Part shown: piece after piece, positions 9,361-19,891 of the stretch
Numbering within the stretch: the first letter of the stretch is position 1
Layout: the number at the start of each line of letters is the position of its first letter
Source of the DNA: Croceibacterium ferulae
Lineage (GTDB): Bacteria > Pseudomonadota > Alphaproteobacteria > Sphingomonadales > Sphingomonadaceae
DNA length: 64,000 nucleotides
NCBI RefSeq assembly: GCF_003660445.1
Contig: NZ_QZVQ01000002.1
Location: forward strand, 62,001-126,000
Direction of reading: 5' to 3'
Notes under the pieces: model-generated
Told to the model about the DNA's origin: nothing
Database searches by the model: none
What the model saw: only the letters and a program-made list of their open reading frames with translations
Position numbers and translations under genes: made by a program

Positions 9361-11475
9361 ATGATGGCGACAGCCGCGGGGGAGGAAGAGTTCTGCGTTT
9401 CTTTCGAGATGGGCCCATCTCCAGCCCTGATGCTCGACTGCGGACTGACCATCATCGGCTGCAACGCTGCCTATGCACGTCTGATTGGCAGCGATCGTGC
9501 CACGATCCTGGGGCGGTCGGCCTTTGAGGTCTTCCCGGGCTCGAATGATCGGCAAACATGCATGGTGCGGGCCTCCTGCGATCGCGTGCTGGAGAGCCGC
9601 ACGCCCCATCACATTCCCCATGTCCAGTGTGCCGTCCCCACACCGGACGGTCCAGGATCTGAAGAACGCCATTGGAGCGTTTCCAACTTCCCGCTCCTGC
9701 GTGCCGACGGTACGATCCTGGGAATTCTCCACTGCCTGGCCGACATCAAGGAGCCGGCGCATATGCCTCACGCCAATCAGAGCATTCAGGACACTGATGC
9801 CCGCAGCACCTTGGATCTGGAGAAGGAGCGGCTCCGCCAGCTGTTCCAGCAGGCACCCGGCTTCATCTGCGTGCTGCATGGTCCGCACCATGTGTTCGAG
9901 CTGGCCAACGATGCCTATTATCAGCTTGTCGGTCATCGGCAGATCATCGGCCATCGGGTGGAAGAGGTCATGCCCGAAGTGGTTGCGCAAGGCTTCCTGG
10001 ACAAGCTCGATGCCGTCTACACGACAGGACAACCGTTCATCGGTCGCGCCTTGCCGATCGAGTTCCAGCGTGTCGCCGGAGGCGAACTGGAGCAGTCCTA
10101 CATAGACCTGATCTACCAGCCGATCTTCAACGACATGGGCGACATCAGCGGCATCTTTGTCCAGGGCAACGACGTGACGGAAGCCCATACACTGGCGCAG
10201 GAGGTCTCCTACCAGGCCGCGCACGACGCCCTGACCGGCCTGTGCAACCGGCGGGAGTTCGGACGCAAGACACAGGACATCGCCGGATCGGGCCTGAACG
10301 CCCTGCTCTACATGGACATCGATCATCTCAAGATCGTCAACGACCGCTGCGGTCATGCGGCGGGTGACAGCCTGCTGATCGAGGTCGCGACCGCCTTGCG
10401 GTCGCAGTGCGACGACGAGCGTGACCTGCTGGCGCGCCTGGGTGGTGACGAATTCGCCCTCCTTCGGCGTGACTGCAGTCAGGAGGATGCCGTCGCCCTT
10501 GCGCATCGCCTGTGCAAGGCGGTCAAGGACATCAACTTCTTCTGGCAGGGGCAACGATACGGCGTCACCTTGAGCGTCGGCGTGGTGACGTTCGGAGATG
10601 ATGAGACACTGCCGTTCGAGGCAGCATTGGGCCTCGCCGACGCGGCCTGCTTCCTCGCCAAGGACAAGGGGCGGAATCGCGTTCAGGTAAGCTCGGAATC
10701 GGACGAGGAAGTCTGGCAGCAGCAGCAGGACATGGACAATGTGACCCGCCTGCGGGAGGCGATGCGGGAAGATCGGGTAATTCTCTTCGCCCAGAAGATC
10801 GTCGGGTTGCAGGACGGCCGAAACCGGCCCGCCGACTTCTACGAAGTGCTGGCGAGATTGAGAAATGGCGATGGCACCATCATCCCGCCGAGCGGCTTCA
10901 TCCCGGCGGCGGAGCGTTTCGGCATGATCGAGGAGTTCGATCGCCATATCGTGGGCAAGATCCTTGCGCACCTGCAGGCACGGTCCGCTGAACTGCCCGA
11001 CGAAGCATGCTATTTCGTCAACCTGTCAGGCGCGACCCTCAGCGCCAGCGGCTTTCTGGAGTTCATCGAAAGTTCGCTGGCGGCGCATCCGGCTGTCCAC
11101 TCCTCGCAGATCTGCTTCGAGATCACCGAGACCGCGGCCCTGGCCAATGTCCAGCGTACCGCTGGCGCGATGCGCAGCCTGATCGACATGGGATTCAGGT
11201 TCGCGCTGGATGATTTCGGCAGCGGGATGGCGTCATTCACTTACCTCAGCCACCTGCCGGTCCAGTTCGTGAAGATCGACGGCGAGTTTGTCAAAGGGAC
11301 CCTGAACCACTCCACCTGCGCCATCATCGTGGAGGCCGTGTCAAAGGTCGCTCGCGCCATGGACATGTGCACGATCGCGGAATCCGTGGAGTTCGAGGAA
11401 CTGATCCCGCGACTGAGATCCATGGGCATCGATTATGCACAGGGGTTCGCCCTGCACCACCCTGAATCGATCTGA
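9361..11475 (+). CDS. PAS-GGDEF-EAL cyclic-di-GMP turnover protein
   Basis: Signalling enzyme of 704 aa. Two N-terminal PAS-like domains (about 15-120 and 160-285) precede a GGDEF domain with an intact GGDEF motif (about 361) and an EAL domain. The EAL signature reads EVL (about 495), a common functional variant. The metal and catalytic residues are present: Asn in FVNLSG, Glu in EITETA, DDFGSG, Lys in VKIDG and Glu in AESVE. The RxxD inhibitory site is degenerate (DERD), so product inhibition is probably lost. Both making and breaking c-di-GMP are therefore possible. The start is uncertain: ATG 9361 follows GGGGA, while ATG 9337 adds eight residues. No membrane helix, so cytoplasmic. Confidence 0.9.
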   Translation: MMATAAGEEEFCVSFEMGPSPALMLDCGLTIIGCNAAYARLIGSDRATILGRSAFEVFPGSNDRQTCMVRASCDRVLESRTPHHIPHVQCAVPTPDGPGSEERHWSVSNFPLLRADGTILGILHCLADIKEPAHMPHANQSIQDTDARSTLDLEKERLRQLFQQAPGFICVLHGPHHVFELANDAYYQLVGHRQIIGHRVEEVMPEVVAQGFLDKLDAVYTTGQPFIGRALPIEFQRVAGGELEQSYIDLIYQPIFNDMGDISGIFVQGNDVTEAHTLAQEVSYQAAHDALTGLCNRREFGRKTQDIAGSGLNALLYMDIDHLKIVNDRCGHAAGDSLLIEVATALRSQCDDERDLLARLGGDEFALLRRDCSQEDAVALAHRLCKAVKDINFFWQGQRYGVTLSVGVVTFGDDETLPFEAALGLADAACFLAKDKGRNRVQVSSESDEEVWQQQQDMDNVTRLREAMREDRVILFAQKIVGLQDGRNRPADFYEVLARLRNGDGTIIPPSGFIPAAERFGMIEEFDRHIVGKILAHLQARSAELPDEACYFVNLSGATLSASGFLEFIESSLAAHPAVHSSQICFEITETAALANVQRTAGAMRSLIDMGFRFALDDFGSGMASFTYLSHLPVQFVKIDGEFVKGTLNHSTCAIIVEAVSKVARAMDMCTIAESVEFEELIPRLRSMGIDYAQGFALHHPESI

Positions 11476-11503
11476 CAACGGATCTGGATAGGACAGCCGG
11501 ACG

Positions 11504-13816
11504 TCAAAGCAGCTTGTCCAGCGTGATCGGCAGGTCGCGCACCCGTTTGCCCGTCGCGTTGAAAACGGCATTCGCCACGGCCCCTGCAATGCCCGTGATG
11601 CCGATCTCCCCGATACCGCGCGCGCCCAGCGGCGAACGTGGATCGGGGATGTCGGTCCAGATCACGTCGATCTGCGGCACATCCATGTGCACCGGCACAT
11701 GGTAGTCCGCCAGCGTCGGGTTCATGATCCGCCCGCTGCGTTCGTCCAGCAGCGTCTCCTCCGTCAGGGCGAGGCCCAGCCCCATGATCATGCCGCCGCG
11801 AAACTGGCTGGCGGCGGTGCGCGGGTTGAGGATCGTGCCGCAATCGAACGAACCGAGCAGCCGATCGACCCGGATCTCGCCGGTAACGTCGCTGACGCGC
11901 AACTCGCAAAACATCGCGGCGGTGCTGTGCATGGCGAACTTCAGCATCTCCAATGGCGGAGTGCCGGATGCGGTGACGCTCACCTCCTCCAGGTTGGCGC
12001 GCGACAGAATGGCGCGGAAAGTCTCGCGCCGGGCCGGCTCGCTGGCGCTGGCCAGCCCTTCCCCCTCCATCCTGACCTCGCCTGCCCGCAGGCCTGACAG
12101 CGGGCTGCTGTTGCCCGCCAGCCGCAACAGCTCAGCCGGCAGCTTTTCGGCTGCGGCAAGCACGGCGGCGGCGATGGACACGGTCTGCGAGGATCCCCCC
12201 GCCATCGGCGCGGCGGGCAGCGCTGAATCGCCGATCTCCACCGTTACCGCGCTCAGCGGCAGCCCGAGCCGGTCCGCCACCTGCTGCACCACCACCGTCG
12301 CGGTGCCCATGCCCATCTCCTGCCCGGAACAGGCCAGCGTTGCGGTACCGTCGCGCCGCACGGTCAGGCGCACGGCCGCACCGGGCATGCGTACATAAGG
12401 GAAGCTGCCGCCACCGCAGCCCATGCCGATCCGCCATTCGCCTTCTCGCCGCGTTCCCGGCTTTGCCGCCCGCTGCTCCCATCCGAACCGCGCCGCGCCG
12501 TCGCGCCAGGCCTGATCCTGCGCATGCTGGGAGAACGGCGCGCCGGTAATCGGGTGCTTGTCCGGCATGTTGCGCAGGCGCAGTTCGACGGGGTCCATCG
12601 CCAGATTGTGCGCCAGCTCGTCCACCGCACTCTCCAGTGCGAAGGTGCCGATCGCCTCACCCGGCGCGCGCATGAAGGTGTTTGGCACCACCGCGATGTC
12701 GATATGCCGCTGCAGGATCTCGAAGCTCTTCGCGCGATAGGCGGACCGGGTGCCCAACGTGTAGGCTTCCGGGCAGGCGCCATAGGGCGGCATGACCGAC
12801 CAGCCATCATGCAGCAATGCGGTGAAGCAGCCATCCGCATCTGCGCCGATCGCCACGCGCTGCTCGGTCGCGCTGCGGCCGCCGACGATCCGGTATACGC
12901 TTTCCCGGCTGAGCTGGAGGCGCAGCGGCCGCCCGACCATGCGGGCTGCGGCGACCGCCACGATCTGGTGATCCCACATCCCCTTGCCGCCAAAGCCGCC
13001 GCCCACGAAGGGTGACAGCACCTGCACCTGATCGCGCGGGATGCCGAAGGCCTTGGCCAGCGCCGCTGCCTCGCCCGCGATCATCTGCGTCGTGTCGTGG
13101 ACCGTCAGCCGGTCGCCAACCCAGGCGGCGGTAAGCGCATGCAGTTCGATCGCATTGTGGTTCTGCCACTGGGTTCGGTAGAGGTTATCCACCCTGTGCG
13201 GCGCCCGTGCCAGCTCCCGCTCGGCCTTGCCGAAGGACAGGTGATTGCGTTCGATCAGCAGCGACGGGATGATTCGCGCGCCCGACTTCGCCTGGCCGAA
13301 CCGGGTTTCGGCCTGGGCGGCTTCGTAGTCGATCGCAATCAGCGTCGCGGCATGGTCCGCCTGCTCCTGCGTCGCCGCCACCACCGCGGCCACGACCTGC
13401 CCGTTATAGTGGACCCGGTCATCCTGCAGGATCGGCAGGTCGCTGTTGCCGACCGCGGTCGGGTCGCTCATCGACACCAGCGATGGACTGGCGACCTTCG
13501 GCATGTTGCGGTGCGTGACGACCAGCAGCACCCCGGGCGCCGTTTCCGCCGCCGTGCTGTCCAACCGGGCGATCCGGCCCCGCGCGATCGTGCTGTGCAC
13601 CAGCGTGGCATAGCACAGGCCATCCATCGCCACTTCGGCGGCAAAGCGCGCCTCGCCGCGGACCTTGATCTCGCCATCGATCCGCGACGCCTGCCGGCCG
13701 ATCTCGCCATGGCGGCCGATCAGCGGGTCGGGCGTTCCGCCCGGCAGCCACTGTGCCGGCACCCAGGACAGCGCGCTGCGGGCCGTGCCGACGATGACGT
13801 TCTGTACCCGGCTCAT
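11504..13816 (-). CDS. paoC: Molybdopterin-binding subunit of a periplasmic-type aldehyde oxidoreductase (PaoC-like)
   Basis: Catalytic subunit of 770 aa of a xanthine-oxidase-family aldehyde dehydrogenase. Molybdopterin contacts are seen in SPFVGGGFGGKG and in the Gln-rich GQEMGMGTATVVVQQ. The active-site Glu is in GARGIGEIG (about residue 737), near the C-terminus as expected. It oxidises aldehydes to acids, passing electrons to the FAD and iron-sulfur subunits encoded upstream. Its start overlaps the end of the FAD subunit gene by four bases (ATGA), so the three genes form one operon in the order paoA, paoB, paoC. The molybdenum-insertion chaperone gene paoD is not next to it. Confidence 0.9.
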   Translation of the reverse strand: MSRVQNVIVGTARSALSWVPAQWLPGGTPDPLIGRHGEIGRQASRIDGEIKVRGEARFAAEVAMDGLCYATLVHSTIARGRIARLDSTAAETAPGVLLVVTHRNMPKVASPSLVSMSDPTAVGNSDLPILQDDRVHYNGQVVAAVVAATQEQADHAATLIAIDYEAAQAETRFGQAKSGARIIPSLLIERNHLSFGKAERELARAPHRVDNLYRTQWQNHNAIELHALTAAWVGDRLTVHDTTQMIAGEAAALAKAFGIPRDQVQVLSPFVGGGFGGKGMWDHQIVAVAAARMVGRPLRLQLSRESVYRIVGGRSATEQRVAIGADADGCFTALLHDGWSVMPPYGACPEAYTLGTRSAYRAKSFEILQRHIDIAVVPNTFMRAPGEAIGTFALESAVDELAHNLAMDPVELRLRNMPDKHPITGAPFSQHAQDQAWRDGAARFGWEQRAAKPGTRREGEWRIGMGCGGGSFPYVRMPGAAVRLTVRRDGTATLACSGQEMGMGTATVVVQQVADRLGLPLSAVTVEIGDSALPAAPMAGGSSQTVSIAAAVLAAAEKLPAELLRLAGNSSPLSGLRAGEVRMEGEGLASASEPARRETFRAILSRANLEEVSVTASGTPPLEMLKFAMHSTAAMFCELRVSDVTGEIRVDRLLGSFDCGTILNPRTAASQFRGGMIMGLGLALTEETLLDERSGRIMNPTLADYHVPVHMDVPQIDVIWTDIPDPRSPLGARGIGEIGITGIAGAVANAVFNATGKRVRDLPITLDKLL

Positions 13817-14796
13817 GCGTCACCTCCAGCAAGATCGGTGAGGACCGCGACGAGCGTCCGTTCGGCCAGCTGCACCTTGAAGGCATTGCCGGGCAGCGGG
13901 TCCGCCTGCGCCAGCTCGGCCTGCGCGGCCTGGACGAACGCTTCCACGCTCGCCGGTCCGTCGCGAAGTGAGGCTTCCGCTCGCGCAGCCCGCCACGGTT
14001 TTGCAGCCACGCCCCCCACGGCGATGCGCACATCGGCGATCCGGCCGTCCTCCACCACGATCCCGGCCGCGACCGACACCAGCGCGAAGGCATAGCTCGC
14101 CCGGTCCCGCACCTTGCGATAGGTCGACCGCATCGGCTGGACCGGCGGCAGTTCGACCGCGAGGATCATCTCGCCGGGTGCCAGCATGGTCTCCACCTCC
14201 GGACTGTCTCCGGGCAGCTGGTGGAAATTCGCCAAGGCCACGCTGCGCACGCCGTCGGCGCCCGCCAGGTGCAGCCGGGCGTCGAGCGCGACCAGCGCCA
14301 CTGCCATGTCCGACGGATGCGTGGCGATGCAGGCGGGCGAGGCGCCCAGGATCGCATGGTAGCGGGTGAAGCCGCCCAGCGCGTCGCAGCCGCTGCCCGG
14401 CACGCGCTTGTTGCAGCGCGATCCCGCGGCATCGGCGAAGTACACGCACCGGGTGCGCTGCATCAGGTTGCCGCCGACCGTCGCCATGTTGCGGATCTGG
14501 GCAGACGCGCCCGCCAGGATCGCCCGCGCCAGCATCGGATAGCGCGCCCGCACCAGCGGGTGCGCGGCAACGTCGCTGTTGCGCGCCGCCGCGCCGATCA
14601 CCAGGCTGCCATCCGCAGCTTCCGTTATCGGGGCGGCCAAGCCGGAGACATCGACCAGCACGGCCGGCTGTTCCACCCCCTTGCGCATCAGGTCGATCAG
14701 ATTGGTGCCGCCACCCAGCAGGCGATGACCGTCAGCCGCACCCAGCGCGATCGCCGCCGCGCTGCTGTCCGCGCGAAGGTAGGTTACCGGGGTCAC
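13813..14796 (-). CDS. paoB: FAD-binding subunit of the aldehyde oxidoreductase with an extra iron-sulfur motif (PaoB-like)
   Basis: FAD subunit of 327 aa with the PCMH-type fold: GGGTNLIDLM near residues 28-37 and ATVGGNLMQRTRC near 105-117. Cysteines 117, 128, 137 and 156 are spaced as in Escherichia coli PaoB, where such a loop binds an additional [4Fe-4S] cluster. This favours the PaoABC type over ordinary xanthine dehydrogenase or CO dehydrogenase. The C-terminal CODH-FAD domain is complete. It overlaps both neighbours by four bases, indicating translational coupling. The cluster is an inference from residue spacing. Confidence 0.88.
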   Translation of the reverse strand: MTPVTYLRADSSAAAIALGAADGHRLLGGGTNLIDLMRKGVEQPAVLVDVSGLAAPITEAADGSLVIGAAARNSDVAAHPLVRARYPMLARAILAGASAQIRNMATVGGNLMQRTRCVYFADAAGSRCNKRVPGSGCDALGGFTRYHAILGASPACIATHPSDMAVALVALDARLHLAGADGVRSVALANFHQLPGDSPEVETMLAPGEMILAVELPPVQPMRSTYRKVRDRASYAFALVSVAAGIVVEDGRIADVRIAVGGVAAKPWRAARAEASLRDGPASVEAFVQAAQAELAQADPLPGNAFKVQLAERTLVAVLTDLAGGDA

Positions 14797-15293
14797 GCCG
14801 CGCGCTCCTGCGCCACGCTGAGGATCGCGTCGACGATGCCATTATGCGCGCCGCAGCGGCACAGATTGCCGCTCATCCGTTCGCGCACCTCGTCCCGCGA
14901 CAGGGTGACCGGCGCCGTGAGGTCGGCCGTCACATAGCTCGGCATGCCGGCCTCCGCCTCCACCAGCATCGCCGCGGCGGCGCAGATCTGTCCGGGCGTG
15001 CAGTAACCGCACTGCAGACCGTCATGCTCCAGGAAGGCGGCTTGCAGCGGGTGCAGCCCATCGGCACCCAGCCCCTCGATCGTGGTCACCTTCCGCCCGT
15101 CGGCCTGCGCGGCCAGGGTCAGGCATGACAGCACCCGCCGGCCGTCGATCAGCACCGTGCAGGCGCCGCAGGCACCCTGGTTGCAGCCGACCTTGGTACC
15201 TGTCAGCTGCAGCCGGTCGCGCAACAGGTCCAGCAGCGAGACGCGCGCATCCTCGGGCGGATCGTAATCCGTGCCGTTGATCCTGATCGTCAT
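14793..15293 (-). CDS. paoA: [2Fe-2S] subunit of the aldehyde oxidoreductase (PaoA-like)
   Basis: Electron-transfer subunit of 166 aa carrying two [2Fe-2S] centres. The plant-ferredoxin-like cluster uses Cys37, 42, 45 and 57 (GCNQGACGACTVLIDG). The second uses Cys95, 98, 145 and 147 (QCGYCTPGQ and NLCRCGAHN). The ATG at 15291-15293 follows a strong ribosome site (GGAGAGGTGG); fourteen extra in-frame codons upstream were rejected. No Tat signal precedes it, unlike E. coli PaoA, so this complex may be cytoplasmic or may rely on a missed signal. It is first in the operon, 57 bp after the marR gene on the same strand. Confidence 0.9.
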   Translation of the reverse strand: MTIRINGTDYDPPEDARVSLLDLLRDRLQLTGTKVGCNQGACGACTVLIDGRRVLSCLTLAAQADGRKVTTIEGLGADGLHPLQAAFLEHDGLQCGYCTPGQICAAAAMLVEAEAGMPSYVTADLTAPVTLSRDEVRERMSGNLCRCGAHNGIVDAILSVAQERAA

Positions 15294-15350
15294 AGGCCAC
15301 CTCTCCGCAAGACCGACAATGATGAGAAGATACACCGAACTTCGTACTAT

Positions 15351-15788
15351 TCAAGGATCGTGATAAATGATCTTCTGCATCATGCCGATCAGCTGCCGCC
15401 GTTCCGCGACGCTCAGCGGGTCCAGCATGCGCCGATGCAGTTCGCCATACATCGCGAGCAGCCGGTCCACCTTGTCCTGCCCCTCCGCCGTCAGGTACAG
15501 CGCCACCGCGCGCCGGTCGGCTTCAGGCCGGCGGCGTTCGATCAGGCCGCGCTTGACCAGGCGATCAGTGGCGGATGAGATCGTCGTGTTCGCAACATTG
15601 AGGAAGCGCGCCGAATCCGTCGGCCCGCACCCCGGGTATCTGGCAACATATGACAGGACCTGCTTGTCGAGTTCGTTGAGCGGCTTCTCCGGCCCGAGCG
15701 CCTCGGCAAGCTTGTAGCGGCGGGTGAAAAGGTCGAACACTTCGCCCAGGGCGGCGAGTTCCTCGTCGGTCGGCATGGTCATGACCAT
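15351..15788 (-). CDS. MarR-family transcriptional regulator
   Basis: Winged-helix regulator of 145 aa. The recognition region (NVANTTISSATDRLVKRGLIER) and wing (RRPEADRRAVALYLT) are typical of MarR. It lies directly upstream of the paoABC-like operon on the same strand, separated by only 57 bp. It probably controls that operon, possibly in response to an aldehyde or phenolic compound, and may be co-transcribed with it. The start could be the first Met or Met4/Met5, which alters only the first residues. A small palindrome, CGAAGTTCG, lies in the gap to paoA and might be part of an operator. Confidence 0.85.
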   Translation of the reverse strand: MVMTMPTDEELAALGEVFDLFTRRYKLAEALGPEKPLNELDKQVLSYVARYPGCGPTDSARFLNVANTTISSATDRLVKRGLIERRRPEADRRAVALYLTAEGQDKVDRLLAMYGELHRRMLDPLSVAERRQLIGMMQKIIYHDP

Positions 15789-15896
15789 GCGTTACCCGCC
15801 AAACAGCTGTTCGTGCCAGCGGCTTTGGTATCAGGCTCCCATGTTTGCAGCGCATTGCGTGGTGGCAGCCCTGTTCCGCTCGCAGGCGGCGATCTT

Positions 15897-17732
<1,836 letters not shown>

Positions 17733-17780
17733 GGAAAATGTCCTGTCAGAAAAGCTTGGGGGAAACGCCGGGCCCGGGGA

Positions 17781-19154
17781 TCAGTCCTTGGCCGCGTCCT
17801 TCTTGCGGCGCATGACATCATGGAAGGCGTCCGCCCAGCCCGGCTTTACCAGCTGGTCGGCGCGGACCAGCCGCAGCTCGCCATCACCTACGTCGCGGCT
17901 GACGGTGCTGCCGGCGGCGACGATCGCGTCCGCCCCGATACGCACCGGTGCGATCAGCGCGGAGTTGGAGCCGATGAAGGCGCGCGGGCCGATCTCCGTG
18001 CGATGCTTGAAGTAGCCATCATAATTGCAGGTGATGGAGCCCGCGCCGATATTCGCACCGGCCCCCACGGTCGCATCGCCGATATAGCTGAGATGGTTCG
18101 CCTTGGCCCCTGCGCCCAGCACGGCCGCCTTTACCTCCACGAAATTGCCCACCCGCACACCTTCTTCCAGCACCGTGCCTGGGCGCAGGCGCGCGAACGG
18201 ACCCACGCTGGCGCCGCTGGCGATCTGCGCCCCTTCCAGGTGGCAGAAGGGGTGGATCGTGGCGTTGTCCGCCACGCTGACGCCGGGGCCGAACACCACA
18301 TTGGCGCCCACCGTCACATCCTGCCCCAGCTGCGTGTCCCAGCTGAAGAACACCGTTTCGGGCGCCAGCAGCGTGGCACCGTTGTCCATCGCGCGCTGCC
18401 GGGCGCCCGCCTGCCAGCGCGCCTCCGCCGCGGCCAGTTCGGCGCGCGAATTGATGCCGGCGACCTCGTCCGGATCGGCGGCGGTGATGACCGCGCAGGT
18501 CTGTCCCTCCGCGATGGCGATGTTGACGATGTCCGGCAGGTAATACTCGCCCTGCGCATTGTCGTTGCCGACACGCGCCAGCAGCGGGAACAGCGTGGCG
18601 GCCGGCGCGGCGAGCAGGCCCGAATTACACAGGGTGACGGTGCGTTCCGCCGGGTTGGCATCCTTGTATTCCACCATGCGCCGGATCGCACCACCGTCCG
18701 CCACGATCCGGCCATAAGTCAGCGGATCGGCGGGTTCGAAGCCCAGCACCACCGCTGCCGGAGCGTCGGCTCCATGCAGCCGGTCCAGCATGGCGCGCAT
18801 GGTGGCGGCGCTCACGAAGGGCACGTCGCCATACAGCACGAGCACATCGCCCGTGAATCCCGCCAGCGCGTCCTCCGCCTGTGCCACGGCATGGCCGGTA
18901 CCCAGCTGCTGCGACTGCACGGCGAAGCTCGCCCGGCCGGCCAGCTGCCGCTCCACCTGGTCGCGCCCCTCGCCGGTCACCACCACCACCTGGCTCGGTG
19001 CCAGTTCGGCGACACTGGCGAGCAGATGCTCGATCATGGGGCGGCCCGCGACCGGGTGCAGCACCTTGTGCGTGGCGCTGCGCATCCGCGTACCGCGCCC
19101 GGCGGCAAGGATGATGATGGCAAGCGGCGTGGCGGCGGCGGGCGTGTTGCTCAT
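17781..19154 (-). CDS. glmU: Bifunctional UDP-GlcNAc pyrophosphorylase / GlcN-1-P N-acetyltransferase
   Basis: Acetylates glucosamine-1-phosphate and then uridylylates it to UDP-GlcNAc. The N-terminal nucleotidyltransferase carries LAAGRGTRMRS, and the C-terminal half is a left-handed beta-helix of hexapeptide repeats (runs such as GAQIASGASVGPFARLRPGT). The 457-aa length fits. ATG 19152-19154 was chosen because it starts just before the nucleotide-binding strand; a longer reading adds 17 unsupported residues. It is divergent from the phosphoglycolate phosphatase gene (62 bp gap) and upstream of glmS, so the cell-wall precursor pair is probably co-transcribed. Confidence 0.96.
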   Translation of the reverse strand: MSNTPAAATPLAIIILAAGRGTRMRSATHKVLHPVAGRPMIEHLLASVAELAPSQVVVVTGEGRDQVERQLAGRASFAVQSQQLGTGHAVAQAEDALAGFTGDVLVLYGDVPFVSAATMRAMLDRLHGADAPAAVVLGFEPADPLTYGRIVADGGAIRRMVEYKDANPAERTVTLCNSGLLAAPAATLFPLLARVGNDNAQGEYYLPDIVNIAIAEGQTCAVITAADPDEVAGINSRAELAAAEARWQAGARQRAMDNGATLLAPETVFFSWDTQLGQDVTVGANVVFGPGVSVADNATIHPFCHLEGAQIASGASVGPFARLRPGTVLEEGVRVGNFVEVKAAVLGAGAKANHLSYIGDATVGAGANIGAGSITCNYDGYFKHRTEIGPRAFIGSNSALIAPVRIGADAIVAAGSTVSRDVGDGELRLVRADQLVKPGWADAFHDVMRRKKDAAKD

Positions 19155-19216
19155 GGGACGGGCCAATGCCACCGTTCGGTTGCGGTTTCCAGCCGGCTCG
19201 GGCACGGCCCGGGCCC

Positions 19217-19891
19217 ATGGACAGCTTTCCCTTCACCGCGATCGGCTTCGACCTCGACGGCACACTGGTCGACTCCGCCCGCGACCTCGGCCCCGCCCTG
19301 CAGCACACGCTGACCGCCCTTGGCCGGCGCGCCGTACCCGATGGGGAAGTCGTGAACCTGATCGGCGGCGGCGCACGGGCCATGCTGGAGCGTGCGCTGC
19401 TGCTGACCGGCGACCCGCTGCCCGCCGACGAGTTCGAGGCCGCGCTGGCCGGACTGATGGACCATTACACCGCCCATATGGCCGACCATACCGTGCCTTA
19501 CGACGGCTGCCTGCAGGCACTGGACGATCTGGCCGCGCGCGGCGTGCTGCTGGCCGTGGTCACCAACAAGGCCGAACATCTTGCCCGCCTGCTGCTGGAG
19601 GCACTGGACCTGACCGGCCGGTTCGCCGCGATCATCGGTGGCGACACGTTGGGGCCGGGCCGGTCGAAGCCGCGGCCGGACATGATCGTGGAAGCAATCC
19701 GCCTGTGCGGGGCCAGCGGCCGCTTCGCGATGGTGGGCGACAGCACATACGATACCGGCGCGGCACGGGCCGCCGGGGTGCCGTCCGTGGCGCTGTCCTT
19801 CGGCTATAACGACTTGCCCGCGGCCGAGCTGGGCGCCGATGCCGTGATCGACCATTACGACCAGCTGGTGCCCACCCTGCTGCGGCTCTAG
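19217..19891 (+). CDS. gph: Phosphoglycolate phosphatase-like HAD hydrolase
   Basis: HAD-superfamily phosphatase of 224 aa. Motif I is FDLDGTLVDSA (nucleophile and acid Asp), motif II lies in VVTNKAEHLA, motif III Lys is in SKPRPDM and motif IV is MVGDSTYDT. Its cap domain and length match Gph, which removes 2-phosphoglycolate formed during DNA repair, though other small sugar phosphates are possible substrates. ATG 19217 places motif I at the N-terminus. It is convergent with motB: the two stop codons share the bases CTAG at 19888-19891, so no terminator lies between them. Confidence 0.88.
   Translation: MDSFPFTAIGFDLDGTLVDSARDLGPALQHTLTALGRRAVPDGEVVNLIGGGARAMLERALLLTGDPLPADEFEAALAGLMDHYTAHMADHTVPYDGCLQALDDLAARGVLLAVVTNKAEHLARLLLEALDLTGRFAAIIGGDTLGPGRSKPRPDMIVEAIRLCGASGRFAMVGDSTYDTGAARAAGVPSVALSFGYNDLPAAELGADAVIDHYDQLVPTLLRL

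Noticed and set aside
10843-10851. EVL in place of EAL as evidence that the phosphodiesterase is dead
   Set aside because: The middle residue varies in active enzymes, and the Glu, Asn, Asp-Asp, Lys and later Glu residues are all in place.
9340-10971. 543-codon open frame on the minus strand opposite the GGDEF-EAL gene
   Set aside because: The plus-strand frame carries complete PAS, GGDEF and EAL motifs; the minus frame has none.
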